Of a DNA stretch of 64,000 nt, positions 28,128 through 37,710 are shown piece by piece. Source of the DNA: Alphaproteobacteria bacterium. Its GTDB lineage: Bacteria; Pseudomonadota; Alphaproteobacteria; Rhizobiales; JAJFHR01. The notes below the pieces were generated by a model, which made no database searches, was not told where the DNA came from, and saw only the letters and a program-made list of their open reading frames with translations. Made by a program: the position numbers and the translations under genes. The stretch is from the NCBI GenBank assembly GCA_024278055.1, contig JAJRTY010000001.1, positions 1 to 64,000 of the forward strand. The letters run 5' to 3'. The stretch's first letter is position 1, and the number at the start of each line of letters is the position of its first letter.

Positions 28128-29066
28128 CTATTGGTTTTTCGCAATAATTTTCTGGCGGTCGCGAAATGAACGGGTGGAATAATAAAGACCGCCTGCAATG
28201 AGAACGAAACCGACGACATGTACGATCGACAGGACTTCTCCCAGCCACGAGACTGCAATCACGGTTGCATATACCGGCAGCAAATAAAGATAGAGGCTGG
28301 TAGTGCTGGCACCGACAAGTTCAACACCTTTTTGGTAAAAACCAAATGCCAGAACCGATGATACGCTGGAAATAAAAAATATACTGACCCAGGTTTCGGT
28401 GGAAAAATCATAACTGGCGCGAAACCCGTTCTCCCAGAGATAAAAGGGAAAAAGAATGATGGAGCCTGCTATGGCAATTGCACTGAACAGCACCACTGTG
28501 GGAATTTTCACCAGGCGTTCGGATTTAAGGATTACAGAATATAATGCCCACGATATGCTGGCAGCAATGCAATATAAATCCCCGTTCTGCCACGTAAACA
28601 GAGCCGGGTTTTGCTCAGCGCTGCCAGCCAGGATGATAAACACACCAGTCATGGCAGCGATAATACCCGTAACTCTGGCAAAGCTGACGCGGGCGCCACG
28701 AAAGAACACTTCGAGAATTACAATGATGGCGGGCGAGGCCATATAGATAAGCGCCCCTTTGATGGCTGTTGTCTGTTGCAGTCCGGCATAAAAAACCGCA
28801 CCACTGACAAACATCCCCAAAAACCCGAGAATAAAAAGCAGATCAACAACGCGAAACAACTGCGCTCGAAATTTCCAGAGTTGAAATGCCGAAAACATTA
28901 GCAGGATCACAGTGGCAATTGACCAGCGGTAAAACGCCAGCGTTGCCGGCTCGACCATGGTGTTGAGGGCACGGCCAAGAATTATGTTGCTGGAAAAAAA
29001 TAGCGGGATGGCTTGAAGAATCAGGAGTGTTTTTAAACTGCTGCCGACGACAGTGTTTGCGGACAT
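28128..29066 (-). CDS. EamA/DMT superfamily transporter
   Basis: A ten-helix inner-membrane exporter of the drug/metabolite transporter superfamily. Two EamA repeats are visible, about residues 10-145 and 155-300. The first contains IKGALIYMASPAIIVILEVF and the second SVLAFGFYQKGVELVGAS, both typical. The substrate is unknown, and members export amino acids or small metabolites. The ATG at 29066 fits the first helix. The gene stands alone between the tRNA and the SPOR protein gene. 312 residues. Confidence 0.87.
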   Translation of the reverse strand: MSANTVVGSSLKTLLILQAIPLFFSSNIILGRALNTMVEPATLAFYRWSIATVILLMFSAFQLWKFRAQLFRVVDLLFILGFLGMFVSGAVFYAGLQQTTAIKGALIYMASPAIIVILEVFFRGARVSFARVTGIIAAMTGVFIILAGSAEQNPALFTWQNGDLYCIAASISWALYSVILKSERLVKIPTVVLFSAIAIAGSIILFPFYLWENGFRASYDFSTETWVSIFFISSVSSVLAFGFYQKGVELVGASTTSLYLYLLPVYATVIAVSWLGEVLSIVHVVGFVLIAGGLYYSTRSFRDRQKIIAKNQ

Positions 29067-29173
29067 GGGATTTCCAGGAAAAACAGGCGAAGAGGTGATC
29101 AGGGATGCGACCCTGTCATTTTTTAAACTGCACCAGTTTTAATAGCAACAGAATTCAGGCAGGCAGTGAGGCA

Positions 29174-30016
29174 TTACTGTGTTGATTTCACAGGATTGGC
29201 TTCTGGCGCAGAAACCACTGTGATATTTGATGAGGAAAACACACGTTCCTTGCAGGCCTGTCCGCTGCTTCGCAGAACCGAACATATCTGAGCAGCTTTG
29301 GTCGCTGTTTTAATCGGCCCGACAATCAGTCTTACCCGGCCTTTCCCTCCTTTTCCCCCCAGGACCGGGAGTAGATTTGGTTCCAGTTTCAGGAAGAGGT
29401 CCGGGTAAATCAGTTTGAATTTAGACCATTTTTTTCTTGCGGTTATGATGTTTTCATAAGACGATAGATCAACTGCGTAACGCGACTGTGACATGTCTTT
29501 GCCGGTTTGCTTTTGATCCGTATCTGTTACTGTCGTCAGTGTGCGAAGCAGGGCAGTGCGATCACGCTTTTGAGTTCGTGTTACCATATCGTCCGCATCC
29601 CACCCGGTTTCCTGAATTCGAAAATAAGGAGAGGAGCTTTGAGCAGCATTAGAAGAGATGCTGGCAGTGGAGGTGAAAGCTTCTTCTATTTTCTCGACCC
29701 GTGAGGTGGTGGTAACCTGTTCGGACGTGAGTGTCTTCAACAGCAGGGAAATGTCGGCCAGTTTTTTGTCGAGGCGGGCGATTTCCTTGGCAAGGTCTGG
29801 TTTGCCCGAAGCATTCATCGTTCCAGGTGAACCTGTCATACCGGTGAGGTTTGAAACACCATTGCCTGTCATTTTACCATTAAGTGCAGCAAGGCCTATC
29901 GCAGCGATAATAGATACAATAGCGGTCAAGGAAAGCACCACTGACAAATCAAATCCTGGTTTGGCCTCTGATTTTGCAGGATCATTGTGGCGCTTTTCAA
30001 GTTTCAACATATTCAT
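29174..30016 (-). CDS. SPOR domain membrane protein
   Basis: A 280-residue inner-membrane protein. A short basic cytoplasmic start is followed by one hydrophobic helix (about residues 24-45) and a periplasmic Ser/Thr-rich part with a coiled stretch (LAKEIARLDKKLADISLLLK). The C-terminal region from about residue 185 to the end resembles SPOR: it contains YAVDLSSYENIITARKKWSK, RVRLIVGPIKTATKAAQIC and a second Cys segment. SPOR domains bind bare glycan strands at division sites. A perfect CtrA-like box lies upstream on this strand, which fits cell-cycle control. Confidence 0.72.
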   Translation of the reverse strand: MNMLKLEKRHNDPAKSEAKPGFDLSVVLSLTAIVSIIAAIGLAALNGKMTGNGVSNLTGMTGSPGTMNASGKPDLAKEIARLDKKLADISLLLKTLTSEQVTTTSRVEKIEEAFTSTASISSNAAQSSSPYFRIQETGWDADDMVTRTQKRDRTALLRTLTTVTDTDQKQTGKDMSQSRYAVDLSSYENIITARKKWSKFKLIYPDLFLKLEPNLLPVLGGKGGKGRVRLIVGPIKTATKAAQICSVLRSSGQACKERVFSSSNITVVSAPEANPVKSTQ

Positions 30017-30082
30017 CTGTTCCGATTTGGCACAATTCGAGTCTCGGCATCAAGACAGGCAATATAAAGTGCCCTCATTGGG

Positions 30083-30098
30083 GTTAACAAAGGATTAA
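30083..30098 (-). promoter_or_regulatory. Consensus CtrA box upstream of the SPOR gene
   Basis: Read on the minus strand the site is TTAA-TCCTTTG-TTAAC, an exact match to the CtrA consensus TTAA-N7-TTAAC. It lies 67 bp before the SPOR gene start and about 130 bp before the divergent CapD-like gene. Regulation is inferred. Confidence 0.5.
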
Positions 30099-30227
30099 TG
30101 ATAGATGGGGTTGGTGGCTTGCAAAATGTCATTCACGTGTTAGTTTGCCGGGCAATTAGTGCCATACAGTGAAATATTTGCGGTATTTTCACGCAGGATT
30201 TGGCAATAAGTTATTGACGAGGCTATT

Positions 30228-32174
30228 TTGGCATCCAGGGTGAAATTTTCATTAAGTTATAAATCCAGAGCCGTGGTGATTTTTTTCCTCGATCTGGTTT
30301 TTGCAGCCGTTTCTCTACCGGTTGCTCTGGCCTTGCGACTGGGGCCTGACGAGCTTTTGAAACCGACCATCGGCTGGACCAATTTTGGCCTGTACCTGAT
30401 TGTGGTTACCACCGTTTTGCTGGCGTCTCGCCTCCACCGCATTAGCTGGCGTCATATAACCCTGAGTGACACTATCGTCATTGGCCGCTATGTGGTTGCG
30501 GTTAATCTGGTTTTTCTCGCCGCTCTTTTTATGATTGACCGGGGGGCGAATTTCCCGCGTACAACTGTCATCATAAACACATTGACCCTGGCCGCCATCA
30601 TGGTCTTTGCCCGCGTGCTCTATCGCCTGCTCAAAGAGCATCGGCTGATTGATGTTTTAGGCTCCATGACAGACGCGCAAAAAGGCAGTGGTGAGCCGGT
30701 GTTGCTGGTTGGCAGCGGCAATGAAGCCGAAGCCTTTATTCGTCATATCGAGCGTGACGCTGCCGGGCCTTACGCAATTGTCGGCCTGTTAACGCGGCGT
30801 CCGAAAATGGTGGGAACCTGGTTACGCGGCGTCTCAATTGTCGGCCAGATCAGTGATCTTGAAGCTGTGATTGAAAAACTGGAACGCAAGGGCAGGCGGC
30901 CCACCAGTCTGATTATAGCGGCATCAGACGTTCCCGGTGTCAATATTCAGGAATTGTTTCGTGCAGCTCAACCTTTGTCGCTTTCGGTTAAACGCCTGTC
31001 ACGCCCCGATGAATTCAAAGGACCCAACGCCAAGAAGTTTGAAGTGGGACCTCTGGCCCCGGAGGATTTGCTGCGCCGCATCGAAGTCCCTCTCGAGATG
31101 CACAAGATCGAGGAGATGATTAAAGATCGCAGTATTGCGGTTACCGGCGCTGGTGGCAGCATCGGTGCCGAACTGGTGCTGCAAATAGCCGAGCAAAAGC
31201 CCGGACATCTGACCTTAATAGATAACAGCGAGTTCAATCTTTATCTGATCGACAAAAAACTGAAGCAGTTGAACCCTGGTTTTGACTGGAGTTGTATCAT
31301 CGGCGATATTCGCGATCGCGACACCATGTTCAGGATTTTCAGGAAATCAAAGCCTGATATGGTGTTTCATGCCGCCGCCCTCAAACATGTTCCCCTGCTG
31401 GAGGAAAATCCCGAAGAAGGCGTTTTGACCAATGTGGTGGGTACCAATAATGTAGCCGATGCCAGTGTCGAAACCGGTGTCGCCTTGATGGTCTTGATAT
31501 CCAGCGATAAAGCCGTGTCCCCGATTAATATTCTTGGTGCCACCAAAAAAATTGCTGAATCCTATTGCTGCGGTCTTGATGCTGATATGAATAAAATCGG
31601 CGGCACAAAAATCATGACAGTGCGTTTTGGCAATGTGCTGGCATCCAGCGGCTCTGTTGTGCCGCTGTTTAAGGAACAGATTGAAAACGGCGGGCCGGTG
31701 ACGATCACCCATAAGGATGCCACCCGTTACCTGATGACCATACGCGAAGCCGTGCAGCTTATTATCCAGGCCTGTCTGTTGTCCAACGGCGATCGCCAGG
31801 CCCGTGGGATTATTGTGCTTGATATGGGTGAGCCGGTCAGGATACTGGACCTTGCTTATCAGCTTATTCGACTGTCCGGCATGCGGCCGGAAGAAGATAT
31901 CGCCATTGAATTCATTGGTCTGCGACCGGGAGAACGGGTTCATGAGCAGCTTTTTAACGACAATGAAGAACACAGCGTCACCGAAAATGAGAATCTGTTT
32001 TTGGCCAAATCAAATGTTGCCGATTTTGGCATTACCAACCGTTACATTGTTTCCCTCGAAGCCGCGGCCACATCAGGCGCACGAAAAGAGGTCTTGAGGT
32101 TGTTGTCGACAGTGATGTCAAATGACATGCCCGGTGAGGCTAACCCAACCTCCAGTACCAAAGGTCCTAGATAA
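30228..32174 (+). CDS. CapD/FlaA1-like nucleotide-sugar dehydratase or epimerase
   Basis: A membrane-bound enzyme modifying UDP-sugars for surface polysaccharide or glycan synthesis. Four N-terminal helices (about residues 12-140) precede a CoA-binding-like Rossmann part and the catalytic Rossmann domain, with AVTGAGGSIGAELVLQI near residue 302. The active site reads SSDKAVSPINILGATKKIAE, with Leu where short-chain enzymes have Tyr and where PglF/WbpM-type enzymes have Met. A 4,6-dehydratase of UDP-GlcNAc is the best guess. The start is TTG at 30228. Its stop overlaps the glmU start by one base (TAATG), so it uses the glmU product pathway. 648 residues. Confidence 0.85.
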   Translation: MASRVKFSLSYKSRAVVIFFLDLVFAAVSLPVALALRLGPDELLKPTIGWTNFGLYLIVVTTVLLASRLHRISWRHITLSDTIVIGRYVVAVNLVFLAALFMIDRGANFPRTTVIINTLTLAAIMVFARVLYRLLKEHRLIDVLGSMTDAQKGSGEPVLLVGSGNEAEAFIRHIERDAAGPYAIVGLLTRRPKMVGTWLRGVSIVGQISDLEAVIEKLERKGRRPTSLIIAASDVPGVNIQELFRAAQPLSLSVKRLSRPDEFKGPNAKKFEVGPLAPEDLLRRIEVPLEMHKIEEMIKDRSIAVTGAGGSIGAELVLQIAEQKPGHLTLIDNSEFNLYLIDKKLKQLNPGFDWSCIIGDIRDRDTMFRIFRKSKPDMVFHAAALKHVPLLEENPEEGVLTNVVGTNNVADASVETGVALMVLISSDKAVSPINILGATKKIAESYCCGLDADMNKIGGTKIMTVRFGNVLASSGSVVPLFKEQIENGGPVTITHKDATRYLMTIREAVQLIIQACLLSNGDRQARGIIVLDMGEPVRILDLAYQLIRLSGMRPEEDIAIEFIGLRPGERVHEQLFNDNEEHSVTENENLFLAKSNVADFGITNRYIVSLEAAATSGARKEVLRLLSTVMSNDMPGEANPTSSTKGPR

Positions 32175-33532
32175 TGACACACACTCCAAGTGCAGTAATT
32201 ATCCTTGCTGCGGGCAAGGGGACCAGAATGAAGTCGACCAAGGCCAAAATCCTCCATGAGATTGCCGGCCGGCCCATGGTTTTGCATGCGCTTGATGCCG
32301 TTGACTGCCTTGAGCCACAAAAGAAAATTGTTGTCGTCTCGCCGGATATGGATGAAGTAACCCGGGTAGTTGTGGCCAAGGATGATACGGTCGAAATTGT
32401 CATTCAGCCCAAAACCCTTGGCACCGGCCATGCCGTTCAATGCGCCGGTGAAGCATTAGCGGATTTCAGCGGCAATGTTATCGTACTTTTCGGCGACACT
32501 CCGTTGATGACGGCACAAACGTTACAGCGCTTTAATGACCTCATGCAGTCTCATGATGTCGGCGTCATTGGTTTCAGGGCCGGAAACCCTACAGGTTATG
32601 GTCGTCTGATCCGCGATGGCAGCGGCAACATCATTGCTATAAGAGAACATAAAGACGCGAGTGCTGATGAACGTGACATTGATTTCTGCAATTCCGGTGT
32701 GGTCGGCATGGCAGGAAAAGATTTTCCAACCCTGATTGAGGCGCTGAGCAACGACAATGCCAATGGTGAGTATTACCTCACCGATGTGATTGAAATTGCA
32801 GCTTCACTCGGGCTAAAAGTCGGGGCGATAGAATGTAATGAGGAAGAAGTTCTTGGCGTCAATACACAAGCCCAACTAAGCACCGCCGAAGCCATATATC
32901 AAAATCGCGCCCGCGCCCGCGCCATGGAAAATGGTGTTCAGATGGTTGCGCCCGCCACGGTTTATTTCAGCCACGACACCGTCATAAAATCCGATGTGCT
33001 GATTGAGCCCAATGTTGTGTTCGGCCCCGGTGTTTATGTGTCCAGCGGCGCTACCATCCGCGCATTTTGCCATATAGAAGGCGCATTGATCGGCAAAAAT
33101 GCCATTGTCGGCCCCTATGCCAGGCTGCGTCCGGGAACGGTTTTGTCTGAAGCGGTAAAAGTCGGGAATTTTGTCGAAATCAAAAATGCTGAAATCAGCA
33201 AAGGTGCCAAGGTGAATCACCTGTCGTATGTGGGCGATGCAAAAGTGGGGGCAGCGGCCAATATCGGTGCGGGTACGATCACGTGCAATTATGATGGCTT
33301 CAACAAGCATCTGACAGAAATAGGCGAGGGCGCTTTTATAGGCTCCAACTCCTCGCTTGTTGCCCCTGTTCGTATCGGTGACGGCGCTTATGTGGGGTCA
33401 GGCAGTGTTATTACCAAAGATGTAAACCGGAATGCCCTGGCTGTTGGCCGCGGCAAGCAAAAGAACATCGACGGTTGGGCCGAAACCTATCGATCCAAAA
33501 ACGTCAAAAACAAAAAAGTGGCAAAGGACTAA
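32174..33532 (+). CDS. glmU: Bifunctional N-acetylglucosamine-1-phosphate uridyltransferase/glucosamine-1-phosphate acetyltransferase
   Basis: GlmU acetylates glucosamine-1-phosphate and transfers UMP to make UDP-GlcNAc for peptidoglycan and lipopolysaccharide. The N-terminal pyrophosphorylase shows VIILAAGKGTRMKSTKAKIL near residues 6-25 and LGTGHAVQCAGEAL. The C-terminal left-handed beta-helix holds hexapeptide repeats from about residue 255. The acetyltransferase residues are in AFIGSNSSLVAPVRIGDGAY. The 452 residues are normal. It is coupled with the upstream dehydratase and precedes glmS by 4 bp. Confidence 0.98.
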   Translation: MTHTPSAVIILAAGKGTRMKSTKAKILHEIAGRPMVLHALDAVDCLEPQKKIVVVSPDMDEVTRVVVAKDDTVEIVIQPKTLGTGHAVQCAGEALADFSGNVIVLFGDTPLMTAQTLQRFNDLMQSHDVGVIGFRAGNPTGYGRLIRDGSGNIIAIREHKDASADERDIDFCNSGVVGMAGKDFPTLIEALSNDNANGEYYLTDVIEIAASLGLKVGAIECNEEEVLGVNTQAQLSTAEAIYQNRARARAMENGVQMVAPATVYFSHDTVIKSDVLIEPNVVFGPGVYVSSGATIRAFCHIEGALIGKNAIVGPYARLRPGTVLSEAVKVGNFVEIKNAEISKGAKVNHLSYVGDAKVGAAANIGAGTITCNYDGFNKHLTEIGEGAFIGSNSSLVAPVRIGDGAYVGSGSVITKDVNRNALAVGRGKQKNIDGWAETYRSKNVKNKKVAKD

Positions 33533-33536
33533 CCTC

Positions 33537-35360
33537 ATGTGTGGAATTGTCGGCATTATTGGAACCAGTCCCGCAGCACCGCGTTTGCTCGATGGTCTTA
33601 AGCGTCTGGAATATCGCGGCTATGATTCAGCCGGTATTGCCACGTTGGAAAGCGGCATTCTTAAGCGTCGCCGCGCTGCCGGAAAACTGTGCAACCTGGA
33701 AAAGCTTGTGCAAGCTGAACCCTTGTTCGGCTCCATTGGCATCGGCCACACAAGATGGGCGTCACACGGCGCCCCCACCGTTGGCAATGCGCACCCGGTT
33801 GCAGCGGGCTGCGTTGCTGTTGTTCATAATGGTATTATCGAAAACTTCCTTGAGCTGAAACGCCAACTTGAAAGCGAAGGAAAAATATTCGAAACCGAAA
33901 CTGATACCGAAGTCGTGGCCCAGCTTCTCGCGGTTGAAATTGAAAACGGATCCAGTCCCAAAGGTGCTGTGAGCGCAGTTCTGCCACGCCTTCAAGGCGC
34001 TTTTGGCCTCGTCATGCTGTTTGATGGCAACACAGAAGTTTTGATTGGTGCGCGCAAAGGCAGTCCGCTGGCGGTGGGCCGGGGTGAAGGTGAGATGTAT
34101 CTGGGGTCAGATGCCATTGCGCTTGCGGCTTTGACCAATCAGGTGATTTTCCTCGACGATGGTGACTGGGTCGTCTTAACGCACCATACCCATGAAATAT
34201 TTGATTTTTCCGGCAATCCGGTTGAGCGGCCATGGCAACAGACTTCAGCGTCGGCGGCGATGATCGACAAAGGCAATCACCGCCACTTCATGGTCAAGGA
34301 AATCTTTGAACAACCCGAAGTTATTGGCCACACATTAGCCAATTACGTTGATCTGGCCGCCCGAACGATTAAACCCGCTGCCTCCGATCTCGATTTCGCC
34401 AATCTGCCCCGTCTCACCATAAGTGCGTGCGGAACGGCTTATTATGCCGGCATGGCGGCTAAATACTGGTTTGAAAAATATGCCCGCCTGCCGGTTGATG
34501 TCGATATTGCCTCCGAGTTTCGTTATCGCGAAGCACCCCTGGCCGAAGATGGCCTCGCCTTGTTCATATCGCAATCCGGCGAAACTGCTGACACTTTGGC
34601 AGCCTTGCAATATTGCAAGGATTCCGGCCAGAAAATCGCCAGTATAGTCAATGTGCAGGAATCTACGATTGCGCGGGCGAGTGATGTTGTAATTCCAATT
34701 TTTGCCGGCACCGAAGTCGGCGTTGCCTCAACCAAGGCCTTTACCTGCCAGTTGACGGTTCTGGCCTGTCTGGCCATTGCGGCGGGTCGCGCCCGCGGGC
34801 ATTTAAGTGCGGAAGAAGAAAACGACCTGGTGGCATCCCTGATTGGCGTACCGCGCCATGTGGCTGAAATCACCAACCGCAGTGACGAGATTCACGATGT
34901 GGCAAAACGTATTGTCAGTGCCCGCGACATTTTGTTTCTGGGGCGTGGCATCAATTACCCCATCGCTCTGGAAGGTGCATTAAAACTCAAGGAAATCTCC
35001 TATATTCACGCTGAAGGCTATGCGGCTGGTTAACTAAAACACGGCCCCATCGCTCTGGTCGATGACAATGTACCGGTAATCATCGTCGCACCGCGCGATA
35101 ATCTGTTTGAAAAAACTGTCTCCAACATGCAGGAAGTTGCTGCGCGCGGCGGTCAGATAATCATGATAACCGATGCTGACGAGCGCAACGGTATCGGTAC
35201 CGAATTGTTCGATCTCATTCACGTGCCCAAAGCTGATGCCTTTATCAATCCGCTCCTGTATGCCATTCCGGTACAATTGCTGGCCTATCACGCTGCCGTA
35301 TTGCTGGGAACCGACGTGGATCAGCCACGGAACCTGGCTAAATCCGTAACAATCGAATAA
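33537..35360 (+). pseudogene. glmS: Glucosamine--fructose-6-phosphate aminotransferase with an in-frame stop codon
   Basis: GlmS makes glucosamine-6-phosphate from fructose-6-phosphate and glutamine, the entry to UDP-GlcNAc. The ATG at 33537 gives MCGIVGIIGTS, with the catalytic Cys next to the start Met. The glutamine amidotransferase domain covers about residues 1-240, and two SIS sugar-isomerase domains follow. The frame is open for 498 codons, and then TAA (35031-35033) replaces the Glu codon expected in the GELKHG motif. Beyond it the same frame runs unbroken through LKHGPIALVDD to DVDQPRNLAKSVTIE and a normal stop at 35358, so a full protein would have 607 residues. The fragment would lack the catalytic His and the terminal Lys of the synthase site. 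Whether this is a real mutation, a read error or read-through cannot be told. Confidence 0.9.
35031..35033 (+). other. In-frame TAA inside glmS
   Basis: Codon 499 of glmS is TAA. A single G to T change from GAA (Glu) would explain it. The surrounding codons GCG GCT GGT and CTA AAA CAC GGC CCC are intact, and no insertion or deletion is needed. Confidence 0.9.
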
Positions 35361-35464
35361 TACGATTTCTTAATCAGAATCAGCTCAATATTGTTCGCAA
35401 GGTTATAACGATCAAAAGATTGATGGTTGAACATCATATCTCAGTTGTGAAGTTTGCGGTTGAT

Positions 35465-36730
35465 ATGTACTGGTATTCTAAGATTTTGAGCACTTTTTGG
35501 CTGGCGATGGCTCTGTCGCTTGTCACGGTCGTAAAATTTTCCCCGGCACAGGCCGATATCGATACGGTATCGAAAAACAAGATCGAGTTTTCACAAGCCC
35601 TCAAGTTGTTGAAGAAGCGGCAATTCAATAGTGCGATCAAAAAACTGACAAGCGTTATTGATCGAAACCCGGCAGGTGATAATCTCAAGGGCGTTGCTTA
35701 TTATAACCGTGGACTGGCCTATCAGGCATTGGGAAAACTCGATATTGCGCGTGATGATTATTCCAGCGCCATCAATCTGAAAAGCCTGAACGATAAGGTT
35801 CTCAAAATCGTTTATTATAATCGCGGCCTTGTGCATGATGGTCTCAAGCAACCACAGGCGGCGCTGGCTGATTTTACCTCGGCGATTGAAAAAAATCCGA
35901 AATTCGCCCCCGCTTATCACAATCGGGGCAATGTATTGCGCAAATTGGGCAGACCGAAGCAGGCGGTTGAGAACTTTATAAAGTCTCTCAATCTTGGTAA
36001 TCCGCAACCCTATCTGACCTATCTGGGGCTGGCGATGTCATACGAAAGCCTGAAGCGCAATAAGGCCGCCATAACCTCTCTCAAATATGCCCTCAGGCTG
36101 CGGCCAAGGTTTAAAGAAGCCAGCGACATGCTGGCGCGCCTGACAACAGAGGATTTATATACATTTCCAACCAAAACCGCATTGATAAATGATGAAAGCC
36201 CGATCACAACCAGCTCGATTTCAAAGGCTGCATCAACCAGTAACCCGGAGGGTACTGCAACACGTGTGATTTCAGAATTTTCTATCCCCAGCCTGGGCTT
36301 GCGTGGAGTTGTTAAAGCAGAAGCAGAGCCGGTGGAGTACAAAAAGCTTGCGTTGCGCGGAACTTTGACAAATTCCGCCAGCGGTCGCGTGGCCATTGTC
36401 GTGCCCGGTCCGGGACTGAAGAAGGCACAAAAAGCCATACGCCCAAAAACCTTGCCGAAAAAGCGACCGGCAAGTGGAAATTTTAAAGTACAACTGGGGA
36501 CCAGCCGCAGCAGTGACCGGGCCAACAAAATCTGGTTCTTTCTGCGCGCACAAAACCAGGATTTACTTGAAAATCTGAAGCCGTCATTCGAGAAGATTAC
36601 AATTGATGATGGCGGTATATTATACAGGATACAGGTAGGCCCCTTCAAGTCCTGGCGGGCGGCAGAACGCATGTGCCGGGAGATAAAAAAACGTGCGGTC
36701 AACTGTTTTCCCGTTAGCGGCAACGGTTAG
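35465..36730 (+). CDS. TPR and SPOR domain exported protein
   Basis: An envelope protein of about 421 residues. The start at ATG 35465 gives a signal peptide MYWYSKILSTFWLAMALSLV ending near AQA. Other in-frame starts lie at 35420 and 35423 and would add up to 15 residues. Tetratricopeptide repeats fill about residues 45-215, for example GVAYYNRGLAYQALGKLDIA and APAYHNRGNVLRKLGRPKQA. The C-terminal 85 residues form a SPOR domain (GNFKVQLGTSRSSDRANKIW, YRIQVGPFKSWRAAERMC), which binds septal peptidoglycan. It probably scaffolds division or wall enzymes, which is inference. It lies after glmS and before the DUF502 gene. Confidence 0.85.
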   Translation: MYWYSKILSTFWLAMALSLVTVVKFSPAQADIDTVSKNKIEFSQALKLLKKRQFNSAIKKLTSVIDRNPAGDNLKGVAYYNRGLAYQALGKLDIARDDYSSAINLKSLNDKVLKIVYYNRGLVHDGLKQPQAALADFTSAIEKNPKFAPAYHNRGNVLRKLGRPKQAVENFIKSLNLGNPQPYLTYLGLAMSYESLKRNKAAITSLKYALRLRPRFKEASDMLARLTTEDLYTFPTKTALINDESPITTSSISKAASTSNPEGTATRVISEFSIPSLGLRGVVKAEAEPVEYKKLALRGTLTNSASGRVAIVVPGPGLKKAQKAIRPKTLPKKRPASGNFKVQLGTSRSSDRANKIWFFLRAQNQDLLENLKPSFEKITIDDGGILYRIQVGPFKSWRAAERMCREIKKRAVNCFPVSGNG

Positions 36731-36820
36731 TTAAAAGCTAAATTTTAAATTTTTCCGTGCGCATATTCTCTCCAGGTATGGTAGGCTATATTGTGGCGTT
36801 TTGGGGCTACGACCATAGTT

Positions 36821-36850
36821 TTGACAAATCTTGCGTCAATATATGCTATT
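36821..36850 (+). promoter_or_regulatory. Candidate promoter for the DUF502 gene
   Basis: A perfect TTGACA lies at 36821-36826, with a weak -10 (TATGCT about 15 bp later) and other AT-rich bases. It lies about 108 bp before the DUF502 start. The -10 element is poor. Confidence 0.3.
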
Positions 36851-36933
36851 AGCCTGAAACGTTAGAAAATTTAGGGTATCAGCACGCCGATGTCTAAAAA
36901 AACCAGCAAAAAAAAGACGGTGAGTTCAAGATT

Positions 36934-37710
36934 TTGAAAAAAGATACAAAATCACGGCGTGGATATATTGGCAGTCGTCTGCGCAATTATTTCCTAACAG
37001 GCCTGGTTATTGCTGCCCCCGTCTCGATAACGGTATATATTACCTGGTCGTTTGTGGCCCTCGTCGACGACTGGTTTAAGCCGCTGTTGCCGGCAGCCTA
37101 TAATCCCGAAACATACCTTCCTTTCGCGGTCCCCGGTGTCGGGTTGATTTTCGCCATAATTATGCTGATGGTTCTCGGTGCTTTGACCGCAAACCTGTTT
37201 GGCCGCACAATAGTTGGTTTTGGCGAACGGTTTTTGGACAACATGCCATTTGTCCGAAATCTCTATAAAGCCCTCAAGCAGATTTTTGAAACCGCCATTT
37301 CACAAAGCAAATCGTCGTTTCAGGAAGTTGGCTTGATTGAGTACCCGCGAAAGGGCCTGTATGCCCTCGTCTTTGTCTCAACGCGCACCGAAGGGGAAGT
37401 TCTGACACGTGCAGGATTTGAAAAAGACGGCATGTTGAGTGTATTCCTGCCAACCACCCCAAATCCAACCTCGGGATTTTTGCTGTTTGTCCCCAGAAAA
37501 GATATCGAATTGCTCTCCATGAGCGTGGAAGAGGCCGCTAAAATGGTTATATCCGCCGGTCTGGTGACCCCTAAAATGAAAGATGGCGAAGACGACGAAC
37601 CGGTGATTTTGGATGCCAAACAGGCTGACGAGTTGCGCGAGGCACATGGCCAGGGTTCTGATGATGAAGGCAGCAATCAGGAAGACAGCCAAAAACACGA
37701 AAACGCCTGA
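36934..37710 (+). CDS. DUF502 family membrane protein
   Basis: A 258-residue inner-membrane protein of unknown function. Two helices lie at about residues 16-40 (YFLTGLVIAAPVSITVYITW) and 65-90 (VGLIFAIIMLMVLGALTANL), followed by a conserved soluble domain with RNLYKALKQIFETA and LFVPRKDIELLSMSVEEAAK. The C-terminus is acidic. The start is TTG at 36934, preceded by GGTGAG 9 bases earlier. A short frame upstream, 36890-36937 (15 residues, Lys-rich), overlaps the start and may be a leader or the result of a shift in the A-rich tract. Its neighbours are envelope genes. Confidence 0.82.
   Translation: MKKDTKSRRGYIGSRLRNYFLTGLVIAAPVSITVYITWSFVALVDDWFKPLLPAAYNPETYLPFAVPGVGLIFAIIMLMVLGALTANLFGRTIVGFGERFLDNMPFVRNLYKALKQIFETAISQSKSSFQEVGLIEYPRKGLYALVFVSTRTEGEVLTRAGFEKDGMLSVFLPTTPNPTSGFLLFVPRKDIELLSMSVEEAAKMVISAGLVTPKMKDGEDDEPVILDAKQADELREAHGQGSDDEGSNQEDSQKHENA

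Noticed and set aside
35031..35033. TAA in glmS as a sign of an altered genetic code
   Set aside because: TAA ends many other genes in this window at the expected places, so a general reassignment is not supported. Only a local event fits.
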